NCBI GenBank assembly: GCA_965197665.1
Contig: CBDANO010000005.1
Span: forward strand, 868,001-932,000
Reading direction: 5' to 3'
Origin: CBDANO01 sp965197665
Lineage (GTDB): Bacteria; Chloroflexota; Dehalococcoidia; Lucifugimonadales; UBA3495
DNA length: 64,000 nucleotides
The position numbers were made by a program, and so were the translations under genes. The first letter of the stretch is position 1, and each line of letters opens with the position of its first letter. Of the stretch, positions 17,845 to 29,718 are shown one piece after another. The notes beneath the pieces are model-generated. The model had not been told where the DNA came from. It saw only the letters and a list, made by a program, of their open reading frames with translations, and ran no database searches.

Positions 17845-20800
17845 TGGTCAGAATGGCAGACAGGACGGAAACTCAGGGCACCAACTTCAACGCAATACGC
17901 ATATCTATCGCCTCTCCTGAGCAGATCCTGAACTGGTCCCACGGCGAAGTCACCAAGCCGGAAACCATCAATTACCGGACCCTGCGTCCGGAGAAGGACG
18001 GCCTTTTCTGCGAGCGCTTGTTCGGACCCACCAAGGACTGGGAATGTTTCTGCGGCAAGTACAAGCGCATACGCTACCGGGGCGTGATTTGCGACCGGTG
18101 CGGAGTGGAAGTTACCCGGTCTAAAGTGCGCCGGGAGCGCATGGGCCACCTTAGATTAGCCGCGCCGGTAGCCCACATCTGGTTTAGCAAGACCACCCCC
18201 AGCCGGTTGGGCCTCTTGTTGGACCTTTCCCCCAGGAACCTGGAGCGGGTATTGTATTTCGCTCAACACATCGTCGTATCCGTAGACGAGGAAGCCCGCC
18301 AAGAGGCCATCGAGGAGGAAAGAGCCAAGCACGACCTGGAGGTCGGCAAGCACCGCCAGGCCGGCGACGAACGGATCAAGGAACTGACCGGGCGGGTTGA
18401 AGGCGGCGAGGAGTCCGACGGGGAATCCAACGACGCCGCCGATCCGGAAGTGGAAAGCAAGGCCATCCAGGTGGAAATCGACGCCATCAACAGCCAGGTG
18501 GCTGACGAAGAGAGCCAGTTGACCGAGCAGTTGCAAACGCGGATCGACGATCTGGAGGACCTAAGAGTCCACCAACTCATTGCCGAGTCCAGGTACCGGG
18601 AGCTCAAGGAGGCTTACGGCAACGTCTTTCAAGCGGCCATGGGCGCCGAGGCAATCCTCGAGATACTAAAGACCATAGACCTAGAGGCTCTCCGAGAGCA
18701 CCTAATATCCGAGATGCACTCCACCTCGGGGCAGCGCCGCAAGAAGGCCATCAAACGCTTGCGGGTGGTCGAGTCCTTCCGAAAAAGCGGGAACCGGGTT
18801 GAGGACATGATTTTGTCCATCCTGCCTGTGCTCCCTCCGGAACTGCGGCCCATGGTCCAGTTGGACGGCGGGCGGTTTGCTACCAGCGACCTCAACGACC
18901 TTTACCGTCGCGTCATCAACCGGAACAACCGGCTAAAGCGGCTCATGCAACTGGGTGCGCCGGAAATAATCATTCGCAACGAAAAGCGAATGCTGCAAGA
19001 AGCGGTGGACGCGCTCATCGACAACGGACGCCGCGGCCGGCCCATACAAGGGAGCCATAACCACAAGCTAAAGTCCTTGTCGGACCTGCTCCGCGGCAAG
19101 CAGGGCCGCTTCCGGCAGAACCTCTTGGGGAAACGGGTTGACTATAGCGGCCGGTCCGTGATCGTCGTAGGGCCGGAGCTAAAGATGCACGAGTGCGGTC
19201 TGCCGAAGCGGATGGCCTTGGAGCTGTTCAAGCCCTTTGTGATGCACCGTCTGGCCGTTTTGGGCATAGCCCCCAACATCAAGAACGCGAAACGTATGGT
19301 CGAACGGGCCCGTCCCGAGGTCTGGGACATCCTGGAAGACGTTATAAAGAACCGGCCCGTCATGCTGAACCGGGCGCCGACCCTCCACAGACTGGGGATT
19401 CAGGCGTTCATGCCGGTGCTCATAGAAGGCAACGCGATCCAAATACACCCGCTGGTTTGCTCGGCCTTCAACGCCGATTTCGACGGGGACCAGATGGCCG
19501 TCCATGTGCCTTTGTCCAGGATGGCGGTGCTGGAAGCCCGTGAGGCCATGTTGAGCACTCATAACATGCTCTCTCCGGCTTCCGGAGACCCCTTGGTGGC
19601 CCCGACCTTGGACATGGTTATGGGCTGCTACTATCTGACCCAGGCGCGGGAGGGCGCCGAAGGCGAGGGCAAACGCTTCAACGACTTCGACGAAGCCCGC
19701 ATCGCCCACGCCTCCGAGTTGATCGACCTGCACGCCCGCATCAAGGTCCGGCACGTGGAGGGCTGCGAAGATGAAGAGTGGGTGGAAACCACTTTGGGCC
19801 GGTTGATGTTCAATGAAGAACTCCCGCCGTCCATCGGTTTCAAGAATGCGCTGATGGACCGGGGCGGACTCAAAGACCTTACCCAGGAGTTGCACCGGCG
19901 CCTCACCAATGACGAGACTGCCGATACCCTAGACAAAATCAAGAGCCTCGGGTTCCACTACGCCACGATTTCCGGGATCACGATAGCCATCAACGACATA
20001 CAGGTGTCCACCAAGAAGCCGGAGATACTCACCGAGGCTGCCGAGCTGGTCGCCGGCTTCGAAGACCAGTACCTGTCCGGCTTGATCTCCGAAGAAGAGC
20101 GGTATGATAAGACGGTGGACGTGTGGACTAGGGCTTCGGACCAGACCACCGAACTGGTGGAAGAGGAGTTGAGCAACTACGGCGGCATAGCCGTGATGGC
20201 GGTATCGGGGGCCAAAGGTAACATTTCCCAAATAAAGCAAATGGCGGGAATGCGCGGCCTGATGAGCAATCCCAAAGGCCGCATCATCGACTTGCCAATC
20301 AAGTCCAGCTTCCGGGAAGGGCTGACCGCGATGGAATACTTCATCTCCACCCACGGAGCGCGAAAAGGGTTGGCCGATACCGCCCTGCGCACCGCGGACA
20401 GCGGATACTTGACCCGCCGGCTCATCGACATCGCCCAAGAAGTGATCATCCTCCAAAACGACTGCAACACCTTCGATGCCTACTGGGTTTCCGGGAGGTC
20501 GGAAGAGCCGTCCCAAGGTTCCACCAAGGACCGGCTAGTGGGCCGGTTGGCGGCAGCCCCCGTGGCCCACCCGGAGACGGGAGAAGTCTTGGTGGACCGC
20601 AACCAGGAGATAGACGAAGCGACGGCAGCTCAGTTGATCGAGGCGGGGGTGATGGAGGTGCCTGTCCGGTCGCCTTTGATCTGCGAGTCCCGCCGGGGCG
20701 TGTGCCGCATGTGCTACGGCAGGTTGCAGGCCACTGGGACCCTGGTTGAAGACGGCCAAGCGGTGGGTATCATCGCCGCCCAGAGCATTGGCGAACCCGG

Positions 20801-22163
20801 CACCCAGTTGACCATGAGGACCTTCCACACCGGCGGGGTTGCCGGGTTGGACATTACCAGCGGCCTGCCAAGGGTGGAGGAACTCTTCGAGGCCCGGGTG
20901 CCCAAGGGAGCGGCCATCTTGGCCGACATCGACGGCATCGTCGAAATAGAGAACGACGAAGAGGGCCGCAGGCTCCGGCTGACCAGCCGGGAAGAATTCC
21001 AAGAGGACTACGCCATCCCGGAGGGGGCGAAGCTCTTGGTGGACCAAGGAGAATACGTTGAGCCCGGGATGGTCTTGGCCAGCGCTCTAGCCGCTCTGGA
21101 CGGCGGCGACAGCGCGTCCGAAGACGAGCAGCAACTAACCCAAGACGTGGTCGCCAATATCGGCGGCAGAGTGGAACTGAACGGCGACAGCGTGTCCATC
21201 GTATGGGAGGACGTGGAAGAGCGGGAGCATCTGATTCCGGCCTCCGCTCACATTCTGGTATCCACAGACGACCAAGTTAAAGCCGGAGACGCCCTGATCA
21301 GCGGGCCGCTAAACCCCCACGACATTCTCCACATACGGGGTAAGGACGAGTTGCAGCGCTACTTGGTGGATGAAGTACAGCAGGTGTACCAGTCCCAGGG
21401 GGTGCGCATCCACGAAAAGCACATCGAGATAATCCTGCGGCAGATGCTGCGCAGGGTCTCGGTCGAGTCCACCGGCGACTGCGACTTCATCCCCGGTCAA
21501 ATGGTGGACAAGTTCGAGTTTCAAGAGAAGAACGCCAAGGTGCTGGCCGAGGGCGGCGAGCCCGCCACAGCCAAGCCAATTCTGCTAGGGGTTACCCGGG
21601 CGTCTTTGCTCACCGACAGCTTCCTCTCGGCGGCTTCCTTTCAAGAAACTACCCGGGTGCTCACCCAAGCCGCCGTGAGCGGCGCCCAAGACTGGCTGCT
21701 GGGCTTGAAAGAGAACGTCATCATCGGCCGGTTGATCCCGGCCCGTCTCAGCGTGCCCGGAATGGAACGGCTTCTGGAGCCGGAAGCGATACCGGGGCTG
21801 GAAATGGCCGGCGCCTGGCTGGGGATTCCCGGCTCTAAAGAAAACGGGGGAGTTGCTGGGGCCGTAACCCAGTCAGATGCGCGGGGTATCTTCGGCGAGG
21901 CTTCGGAGGAGGCCTTCGACTTCTTCGACGGCCTGGACGATGAAAAGGATAACGGCGGAGACGACGACGGTATCCCTCCTATAGCCGGGTCCGGTGCTGA
22001 CGGAGGGTCACCATCCGAGGCCGCCCTTACCTTGGTGGAGGGGGGAGAAGTTGGTACCAACGGTCTGAGCCAAGATAATGGCGGCGCCAGTGAAGACTTA
22101 GGGCAGGGGGTTGAGGGTACCGCCGGCACCGGCGGCAGCCCGTCGGAAGATGAGTCAGAGTAG
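17844..22163 (+). CDS. rpoC: DNA-directed RNA polymerase subunit beta-prime
   Basis: Beta-prime subunit, 1439 residues. The N-terminal zinc ribbon uses Cys68, Cys70, Cys83 and Cys86; the catalytic Mg motif NADFDGD is near residue 542; the second zinc site CESRRGVCRMCYG is near 946. Residues about 150-230 form an acidic, coiled-coil-like insertion (EVESKAIQVEIDAINSQ). After the conserved core ends near residue 1315 there is an extra tail of about 125 residues that is Gly/Asp/Glu-rich and probably disordered. An in-frame ATG at 17853 is an alternative start. It is coupled to rpoB by a 1-base overlap, and pyrD starts inside its last codons. Confidence 0.98.
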   Translation: MVRMADRTETQGTNFNAIRISIASPEQILNWSHGEVTKPETINYRTLRPEKDGLFCERLFGPTKDWECFCGKYKRIRYRGVICDRCGVEVTRSKVRRERMGHLRLAAPVAHIWFSKTTPSRLGLLLDLSPRNLERVLYFAQHIVVSVDEEARQEAIEEERAKHDLEVGKHRQAGDERIKELTGRVEGGEESDGESNDAADPEVESKAIQVEIDAINSQVADEESQLTEQLQTRIDDLEDLRVHQLIAESRYRELKEAYGNVFQAAMGAEAILEILKTIDLEALREHLISEMHSTSGQRRKKAIKRLRVVESFRKSGNRVEDMILSILPVLPPELRPMVQLDGGRFATSDLNDLYRRVINRNNRLKRLMQLGAPEIIIRNEKRMLQEAVDALIDNGRRGRPIQGSHNHKLKSLSDLLRGKQGRFRQNLLGKRVDYSGRSVIVVGPELKMHECGLPKRMALELFKPFVMHRLAVLGIAPNIKNAKRMVERARPEVWDILEDVIKNRPVMLNRAPTLHRLGIQAFMPVLIEGNAIQIHPLVCSAFNADFDGDQMAVHVPLSRMAVLEAREAMLSTHNMLSPASGDPLVAPTLDMVMGCYYLTQAREGAEGEGKRFNDFDEARIAHASELIDLHARIKVRHVEGCEDEEWVETTLGRLMFNEELPPSIGFKNALMDRGGLKDLTQELHRRLTNDETADTLDKIKSLGFHYATISGITIAINDIQVSTKKPEILTEAAELVAGFEDQYLSGLISEEERYDKTVDVWTRASDQTTELVEEELSNYGGIAVMAVSGAKGNISQIKQMAGMRGLMSNPKGRIIDLPIKSSFREGLTAMEYFISTHGARKGLADTALRTADSGYLTRRLIDIAQEVIILQNDCNTFDAYWVSGRSEEPSQGSTKDRLVGRLAAAPVAHPETGEVLVDRNQEIDEATAAQLIEAGVMEVPVRSPLICESRRGVCRMCYGRLQATGTLVEDGQAVGIIAAQSIGEPGTQLTMRTFHTGGVAGLDITSGLPRVEELFEARVPKGAAILADIDGIVEIENDEEGRRLRLTSREEFQEDYAIPEGAKLLVDQGEYVEPGMVLASALAALDGGDSASEDEQQLTQDVVANIGGRVELNGDSVSIVWEDVEEREHLIPASAHILVSTDDQVKAGDALISGPLNPHDILHIRGKDELQRYLVDEVQQVYQSQGVRIHEKHIEIILRQMLRRVSVESTGDCDFIPGQMVDKFEFQEKNAKVLAEGGEPATAKPILLGVTRASLLTDSFLSAASFQETTRVLTQAAVSGAQDWLLGLKENVIIGRLIPARLSVPGMERLLEPEAIPGLEMAGAWLGIPGSKENGGVAGAVTQSDARGIFGEASEEAFDFFDGLDDEKDNGGDDDGIPPIAGSGADGGSPSEAALTLVEGGEVGTNGLSQDNGGASEDLGQGVEGTAGTGGSPSEDESE

Positions 22164-23175
22164 CATTGCTCCAAGGGCGCCGTCCGCGCTGCCCCAACCG
22201 GACCTATCCGTGGACCTGGCGCCCCGCAATCCCAATCACCTCCGCATTGCCAACCCCGTCATAATCGCGTCCGGCACTTTCGGTTACGACGGCTATGGCC
22301 GGGGCATCACCCCCGAAATGGACTTGCGCCGTCTGGGGGCGGTAATACCCAAAACGGTCACTCGACGCCCGAGGGAAGGCAACCCCGAGCCTCGCTGGCA
22401 TCCCACATCCTTCAGAGAGGCGATGGAGTCCGGAGACACCGTATTCTTGAACTCCATAGGTCTGACCAACCCGGGTATCGAAGCCGCCCTTTCTCAGTTG
22501 ACCCCTGAATGGGCAAATTACGGGACCACGGTCCTGCTGAGCCTGTCAGCGGACAGCGCGGCCCAGTTTGGCGAGATGGCCGCGATGGCCGGTGCCGCCG
22601 GTGGATTCCAAGGTTTGGAACTCAATCTTAGCTGCCCCAACGTGGAAAACGGCGCTCTGTTTGGTCATAGTCCTCAACTCACGGCGGCGGCAGTGGAGGC
22701 GGTCAGAGCCGAATCCGGTCTACCGGTGGTGGCAAAGCTGGCGCCCAACGTTCCCGACATATCCGACGTCGCCCGGGCCGCCGTAGCCGCGGGCGCCGAC
22801 GCGCTGACCATCTCCAACACCCTTCCGGCCATGTCGATAGACGTGGAGTCCCGCAGGCCGGTCCTCGGCGCGGTCACCGGCGGCCTCTCCGGGCACGGGC
22901 TTCGCCCCGTTTCCCTCGCTCTGGTGTACCGGGCGGCTCAAGTGGTTGACGTGCCGATCATTGGCGTCGGGGGAGTGTTCGACGCCAAGCACGCCATGGA
23001 GTATATCCTTGCCGGCGCCACTGCCGTACAAGTGGGCAGCGCCAATCTGGTGAACTTGTGGTCTCCATTCCGAATCCTGGAAGAACTGAGAGAGCTTCTA
23101 GCGTCTTGGGGAGTGAGCCGCCTCGAAGATATGGTGGGCGGCGCTCAGGTCAACATTGATCACCAACGGGCATGA
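22150..23175 (+). CDS. pyrD: Dihydroorotate dehydrogenase catalytic subunit (class 1B-like)
   Basis: Oxidises dihydroorotate to orotate in pyrimidine synthesis, using FMN. Class 1 hallmarks are NPVIIASGTFGYDGYGRG, NSIGLTNPG, LNLSCPNVENG with Cys as catalytic base, VAKLAPNV, TISNTLPAMSID and IIGVGGV. Class 1B enzymes need the PyrK electron-transfer subunit for NAD; no pyrK is nearby. I place the start at ATG 22150, inside the rpoC 3' end (stop 22161-22163), so it appears translationally coupled to rpoC; GTG 22207 is an alternative. Linking a pyrimidine gene to rpoBC is unusual but fits NTP demand. Confidence 0.93.
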   Translation: MSQSSIAPRAPSALPQPDLSVDLAPRNPNHLRIANPVIIASGTFGYDGYGRGITPEMDLRRLGAVIPKTVTRRPREGNPEPRWHPTSFREAMESGDTVFLNSIGLTNPGIEAALSQLTPEWANYGTTVLLSLSADSAAQFGEMAAMAGAAGGFQGLELNLSCPNVENGALFGHSPQLTAAAVEAVRAESGLPVVAKLAPNVPDISDVARAAVAAGADALTISNTLPAMSIDVESRRPVLGAVTGGLSGHGLRPVSLALVYRAAQVVDVPIIGVGGVFDAKHAMEYILAGATAVQVGSANLVNLWSPFRILEELRELLASWGVSRLEDMVGGAQVNIDHQRA

Positions 23176-23439
23176 CGCCGGGATACGATCCCATAGCCCT
23201 AGCCCAGACTGCCTAACCTAAGTCTCGATGAATCGCCGAAACCCCAACCGGAAAAGAAGTCGGGGTGCAAGCTTGTATCCGCCCGCCGCGCGGGATGAAG
23301 GCGCTCCCATTGGCATCGCGGGACTTATCCTTCCTCTGGACGCTCCCGGAACGCCGGACGTTGGAACACTAGCCTAGTTAGTAGCCTACGGGCGGCCCGT
23401 GAGCAGCGGTAAGCACACCCCGACAAGGTGGTGACACCC

Positions 23440-26058
<2,619 letters not shown>

Positions 26059-26120
26059 GGTCCGGCGGGGGCTGGTCTCGCGAACCGGTGCTGGGGGAAG
26101 GAAGGCGGGAGGGTTTCCCT

Positions 26121-28643
26121 TTAAGAAATCTTGGCCCGCCCCAAGCGCAGGGAATTGGCGACCACGCTGACCGAACTGAAGGCCATGGCCAAGGCCGCGA
26201 GGACCGGGTTCAAGAAGCCCTCGCCGCCGAAGAAAAAGCTCAGACCGCCGGGCACACCCCCTAAGGCGTCAAACACCGGGTACAAGACCCCCGCCGCCAC
26301 CGGGATCAGCAGCGCGTTATAGAAGAAAGCCCAGAACAGGTTCTGCTTTATCGTCCTGATGGTCCGGCGGCTCAGGTTAAAGGCGTCAATCACGCCGCTT
26401 ACGCTCCCTCGCATCAGAGTGACGTCCGCCGATTCCATCGCCGCGTCGGTACCAGATCCCATGGCAATGCCAACGTCGGCCTGAGCCAAGGCCGGTGCGT
26501 CGTTTATTCCGTCGCCCACCATGGCCACCACTTTGCCCTCCGACTGAAGCCGCCGGACCACCTCTACCTTTTCCTGGGGAAGGACCTCCGCCTCCAGCCA
26601 ATCCACCCCCAGTTCATCGGCAACGGCCTTGGCGGTCCGGGCGTTATCTCCGGTCAACATTACCACTTCCAGACCCAGCCGTTGCAAGCGGGCCACGCCG
26701 GCCCGAGCGTCCGGCTTCAACTTGTCGGCCACTCCCAACACTCCCAGCGCGATATTATTCGCGGCCAGGAACATGGGCGTCGCTCCTTTTTCAGCCAGCC
26801 GCCTAGCCTCATTCTCCAAGCCATCCAAGTCGACGGCCTCGGCCTCCATTAGGGCTTGGTTGCCCAAGAGCACGGCCCGGCCGTCCACCCGCGCCGCTAT
26901 GCCTTGACCGGGAATGGCCCGGAAATCTACCGAAGGCTCAAGGGCCAAGTCTCTACTCTGAGCTTCACGCACCACCGCGTCCGCTATAGGGTGCTCGGAA
27001 CCCCGCTCCGCCGACGCCGCCAATCGAAGAACTTCGGCTTCGGATGCGCCGGACCCTATTACGCCGGTCACCGCCGGCCGTCCCGTGGTAAGGGTGCCGG
27101 TCTTATCCAACACCACGGCGCCGGCCCGGCTCATTACCTCCAAAGCTTGGGCGCTGCGAATCAACACGCCATGTTCCGCCCCCTTACCGGTACCCACGAT
27201 TATCGCCGTGGGCGTGGCCAACCCGAGGGCGCAAGGGCAAGCAATAATCAATATCGCAACGAACACCAAGGCAGCGAAAGTCAACGCCGGCGCCGGACCC
27301 AGAAACATCCAGAACAGAAACGCGGCAAAAGCAACGCCCATAACGGCGGGCGCGAAGTAAGCGGCGACCCGGTCAGCCAGCCGCTGGATGGGCGCCTTGG
27401 AAGCTTGGGCTTCTTCCACCATCCGGATGATTTGGCCCAGAGCCGTTTGCCCCCCGACCTTGCCGGTCCGGAACCGGAAGGCCCCCTGCTTATTCAAGGT
27501 CCCGGCGTATACCTCCTGTCCGGGCCCCTTATCCACCGGCATGCTCTCGCCGGTCAACATCGCTTCGTCAACGGCCGAGAAACCTTCAATCACTCGACCG
27601 TCCACCGGCACTTTTTCGCCCGGCCGGACCAAGACCACGTTCCCAGGGGCGACGGACTCTATGGGAACGTCCACCTCTCTTCCGCCACGGACCAAGCGGG
27701 CCGTTTTGGGGCGCAGACCCATCAAGCGGCGGATTGCTTCGGAGGTCCGGCCCTTGGCCCGGGCCTCCAAGTAGCGCCCCAAGAGAATCAAAGCGATGAT
27801 TATAGCCGCCGTGTCGAAGTAGACTTCGGTACCGATGCCGTGGTCTACCAAAACTCCAGGCGCCAAGGCATCCATTAGCACGATGGCGGCACTGAAACCG
27901 TAAGCGGCGCTGGTGCCCAGAGCGGCCAGGGTGTGCATATTGGCGGAACCGCGGCGCAGCGCAGGTATCCCCGACCTATAGAAAGTCCATCCCGCCCAAA
28001 ATTGCACCGGCGTGGCCAGGGCCCACAACAGGAACGGGTAGAACTGCCGCTGCATCAAAGTATCAACCCAATTGAAGGCGTTGAAACTACCCAAGAACAG
28101 CAGGATAGCCCCGGCGGCGGCCAGAAGCAGCCGGCCCCGCAGGGCCCGGATTTCCTTGACCTTGGCCAGCCTATCTAGTTCCTCGCGGGTCCCGCCGGCG
28201 TCTTGGCCGGCCGCGTCCAAACGGTACCCGGCTTTCTCGACCGCTTGCTGAAAATCACCGAACCCGGCCACTCCCGATACATACTCGACGGTAGCTTTTT
28301 CCGTAGCCAGGTTGACGCCGGCCCGGGACACTCCGGGTAACCCGGCGAGAGCGGACTCGACCCGGAATACACAAGCGGCGCAGGTCATCCCGGCCACGTT
28401 AAACGTCGTGCTGGTGGTCGGCACCCGGTATCCCGCTTTCGACACGGCGACGCTGAGGCAGTCCAACGCCACCTCCCCAGCCTCAAAGCCAACGGCGGCG
28501 GTCTCGGTGGCCAGGTTTACCGCAACCTCCCTAACGCCGGACACCCCTTTCAACGCGGCCTCCACGCGGGAGACGCACGCGGCGCAGGTCATCCCTTCAA
28601 TCGGGATGGTCAGGTTCTTAGCACGTTCTACGACAGCGGACAT
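26121..28643 (-). CDS. copA: Cu(+)-exporting P1B-type ATPase
   Basis: Copper-transporting P-type ATPase of 840 residues in the inner membrane. Two N-terminal heavy-metal-associated domains carry GMTCAAC (Cys20/Cys23 and Cys88/Cys91). Eight membrane helices are expected, with the ion-site motif ACPCALGLATPT, the phosphorylation motif DKTGTLTTG, the HP dipeptide in GSEHPIADAV and the hinge GDGINDAPALAQADVG. The CPC motif marks Cu+ specificity. It lies about 650 bp downstream, on the same strand, of csoR, with a DUF1330 gene and a repeat element between. I see no CsoR-type palindrome directly upstream of copA, so coregulation would need read-through from csoR or another control. Confidence 0.96.
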   Translation of the reverse strand: MSAVVERAKNLTIPIEGMTCAACVSRVEAALKGVSGVREVAVNLATETAAVGFEAGEVALDCLSVAVSKAGYRVPTTSTTFNVAGMTCAACVFRVESALAGLPGVSRAGVNLATEKATVEYVSGVAGFGDFQQAVEKAGYRLDAAGQDAGGTREELDRLAKVKEIRALRGRLLLAAAGAILLFLGSFNAFNWVDTLMQRQFYPFLLWALATPVQFWAGWTFYRSGIPALRRGSANMHTLAALGTSAAYGFSAAIVLMDALAPGVLVDHGIGTEVYFDTAAIIIALILLGRYLEARAKGRTSEAIRRLMGLRPKTARLVRGGREVDVPIESVAPGNVVLVRPGEKVPVDGRVIEGFSAVDEAMLTGESMPVDKGPGQEVYAGTLNKQGAFRFRTGKVGGQTALGQIIRMVEEAQASKAPIQRLADRVAAYFAPAVMGVAFAAFLFWMFLGPAPALTFAALVFVAILIIACPCALGLATPTAIIVGTGKGAEHGVLIRSAQALEVMSRAGAVVLDKTGTLTTGRPAVTGVIGSGASEAEVLRLAASAERGSEHPIADAVVREAQSRDLALEPSVDFRAIPGQGIAARVDGRAVLLGNQALMEAEAVDLDGLENEARRLAEKGATPMFLAANNIALGVLGVADKLKPDARAGVARLQRLGLEVVMLTGDNARTAKAVADELGVDWLEAEVLPQEKVEVVRRLQSEGKVVAMVGDGINDAPALAQADVGIAMGSGTDAAMESADVTLMRGSVSGVIDAFNLSRRTIRTIKQNLFWAFFYNALLIPVAAGVLYPVFDALGGVPGGLSFFFGGEGFLNPVLAALAMAFSSVSVVANSLRLGRAKIS

Positions 28644-28710
28644 TGGTTAAAGTTACTCTATGACGATGCCGGGAAGAGCGCGGAGTCAGGCATATGCTCA
28701 TAGCGGCAGG

Positions 28711-28998
28711 TCATACGCCCTCGACGATCAAAACGTTGCTGACGGCCGTCCGGAACCTGATGTCTCTGGCAGGCCCATACTCAGTGGAGTTGTACCACTC
28801 TTTCGCTCGCTCGGCGCTTTCGAACTCGATGACCACTAGCCGTTTGGGAGTCCAGTCCCCTTCCAATTTGTCATACGGTCCGGCCCGCACCAGGTACTTG
28901 CCGCCAAAGGCTTCGACACTGGACGGCACGGCTTTGACATATTCTTGGTAGCCTTGGCCATCGGTGACGTCCACGTCCGCGATTAAGTAACCAGCCAT
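28711..28998 (-). CDS. DUF1330 domain protein
   Basis: 95-residue alpha+beta barrel (dimeric ferredoxin-like) protein. Typical DUF1330 segments are GYLIADVDVTD at the start, YVKAVPSSVEAFGGKYLVRAG and the conserved RLVVIEFESAERAKEWYNS. No function is established for the family. The start is well supported by GGGGAGGATGCC before ATG 28998. It sits between csoR and copA, 67 bp upstream of copA and on the same strand. Confidence 0.9.
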   Translation of the reverse strand: MAGYLIADVDVTDGQGYQEYVKAVPSSVEAFGGKYLVRAGPYDKLEGDWTPKRLVVIEFESAERAKEWYNSTEYGPARDIRFRTAVSNVLIVEGV

Positions 28999-29289
28999 GG
29001 CATCCTCCCCAATACTGCTCTTTTGGGCAGCCGGTTGCTGCGCGATCTTAGGTTATGCCCCTTGGATCTCCAGGGTATTGGGCGGCCCCGCTTAACCCTG
29101 CGTGCAAGTTCCGTGTCCCTTGTCCGGGCGCGACGCGAGGGTTGCCCTACCCCCGAAAGGTGGAGCGTGATTGGCCCGCCGCGGCGGGCCAATCACGCTC
29201 CCATTCTCTCATCGAAGACGGGACATATCGGACAACGCCGTTGTTGAATTGGCAGTCCTGTTTTCAGCCTGAAAAATTCGCATGTCGAC
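28999..29289. other. Intergenic region between csoR and the DUF1330 gene
   Basis: About 290 bp without a gene, largely occupied by repeat copy A (29102-29283) with its 40-bp palindrome. Confidence 0.7.
29102..29283 (-). repeat. Dispersed repeat family 1, copy A (MITE-like, with 40-bp palindrome)
   Basis: 182-bp noncoding element, inverted relative to copies at 38190-38328 and 41231-41417. It has GTGCAAGTT at one end and a degenerate AAATTCGCAT at the other, and a perfect 40-bp palindrome at 29162-29201 centred on CCGCCGCGGCGG. Shared blocks include TTTTCAGGCTG, GTCCGATATGTCC and GGGCAACCCTCGCG. No ORF inside. Confidence 0.75.
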
Positions 29290-29553
29290 CTACTTGTTGG
29301 CCAGGATGTACAGGTCCTTCAATTCGGCCACGAGTTGGTCTTCTCGGCCCGCCTTTATGCCGTCGATGACGCAGGAGTGAAGGTGCCCTTCCAAAAGAAT
29401 GCTTTCCATCTTCTCGATAGCCCGCCTCACCGCGTAGGTCTGTTTGAGGACATCGACGCAGTACTTGTCCTCCTCCAGCATCCTCCGGATGCCGGTCAAA
29501 TGCCCCTCTATGTAGCTCAGTCTCTTGAGAGCTTCAGCTTTGCTATCCGACAA
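29290..29553 (-). CDS. csoR: Copper-sensing transcriptional repressor, CsoR family
   Basis: All-helical 87-residue DUF156/CsoR repressor. The Cu(I) ligands are present with the exact spacing of characterised CsoR (Cys, +25 His, +4 Cys): Cys32 in KYCVDVL, His57 and Cys61 in GHLHSC. Apo-CsoR binds a G-tract palindrome and releases it on binding copper. The start is TTG 29553, with AAGGAG 7 nt upstream. A TACCC-N3-GGGTA palindrome at 29585-29597 overlaps the predicted transcription start, so autoregulation is likely. copA lies downstream on the same strand. Confidence 0.95.
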   Translation of the reverse strand: MSDSKAEALKRLSYIEGHLTGIRRMLEEDKYCVDVLKQTYAVRRAIEKMESILLEGHLHSCVIDGIKAGREDQLVAELKDLYILANK

Positions 29554-29584
29554 AACAGCGCTCCTTGAAGTCGGCTTAAACCCC

Positions 29585-29597
29585 TACCCTGGGGGTA
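29585..29597. promoter_or_regulatory. CsoR-type operator
   Basis: Inverted repeat TACCC-TGG-GGGTA embedded in a C/G-tract, the form of known CsoR operators. It lies 32-44 nt upstream of the csoR start and just downstream of the proposed -10, where a bound repressor would block initiation. Confidence 0.75.
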
Positions 29598-29599
29598 TG

Positions 29600-29629
29600 G
29601 GTATACTGGATCATAGTAGCCCATGTTAA
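29600..29629 (-). promoter_or_regulatory. Promoter of csoR
   Basis: On the minus strand TTAACA (29629-29624), an 18-nt spacer and TATACC (29605-29600). The CsoR operator begins 2 nt downstream of the -10. Confidence 0.5.
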
Positions 29630-29718
29630 GACTGTAAGGCAACAGGTCCCAGTGGGCAGATTTGCTATCGCCGGTCCAGACACGCCGCCGAGGTTACACC
29701 CTATCAAGCGTTTCTTCC

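Noticed and set aside
26856..27878. 340-residue plus-strand open frame inside copA
   Set aside because: Lies antisense to the clear copA motifs, with low-complexity Arg/His/Gly-rich translation; a shadow.
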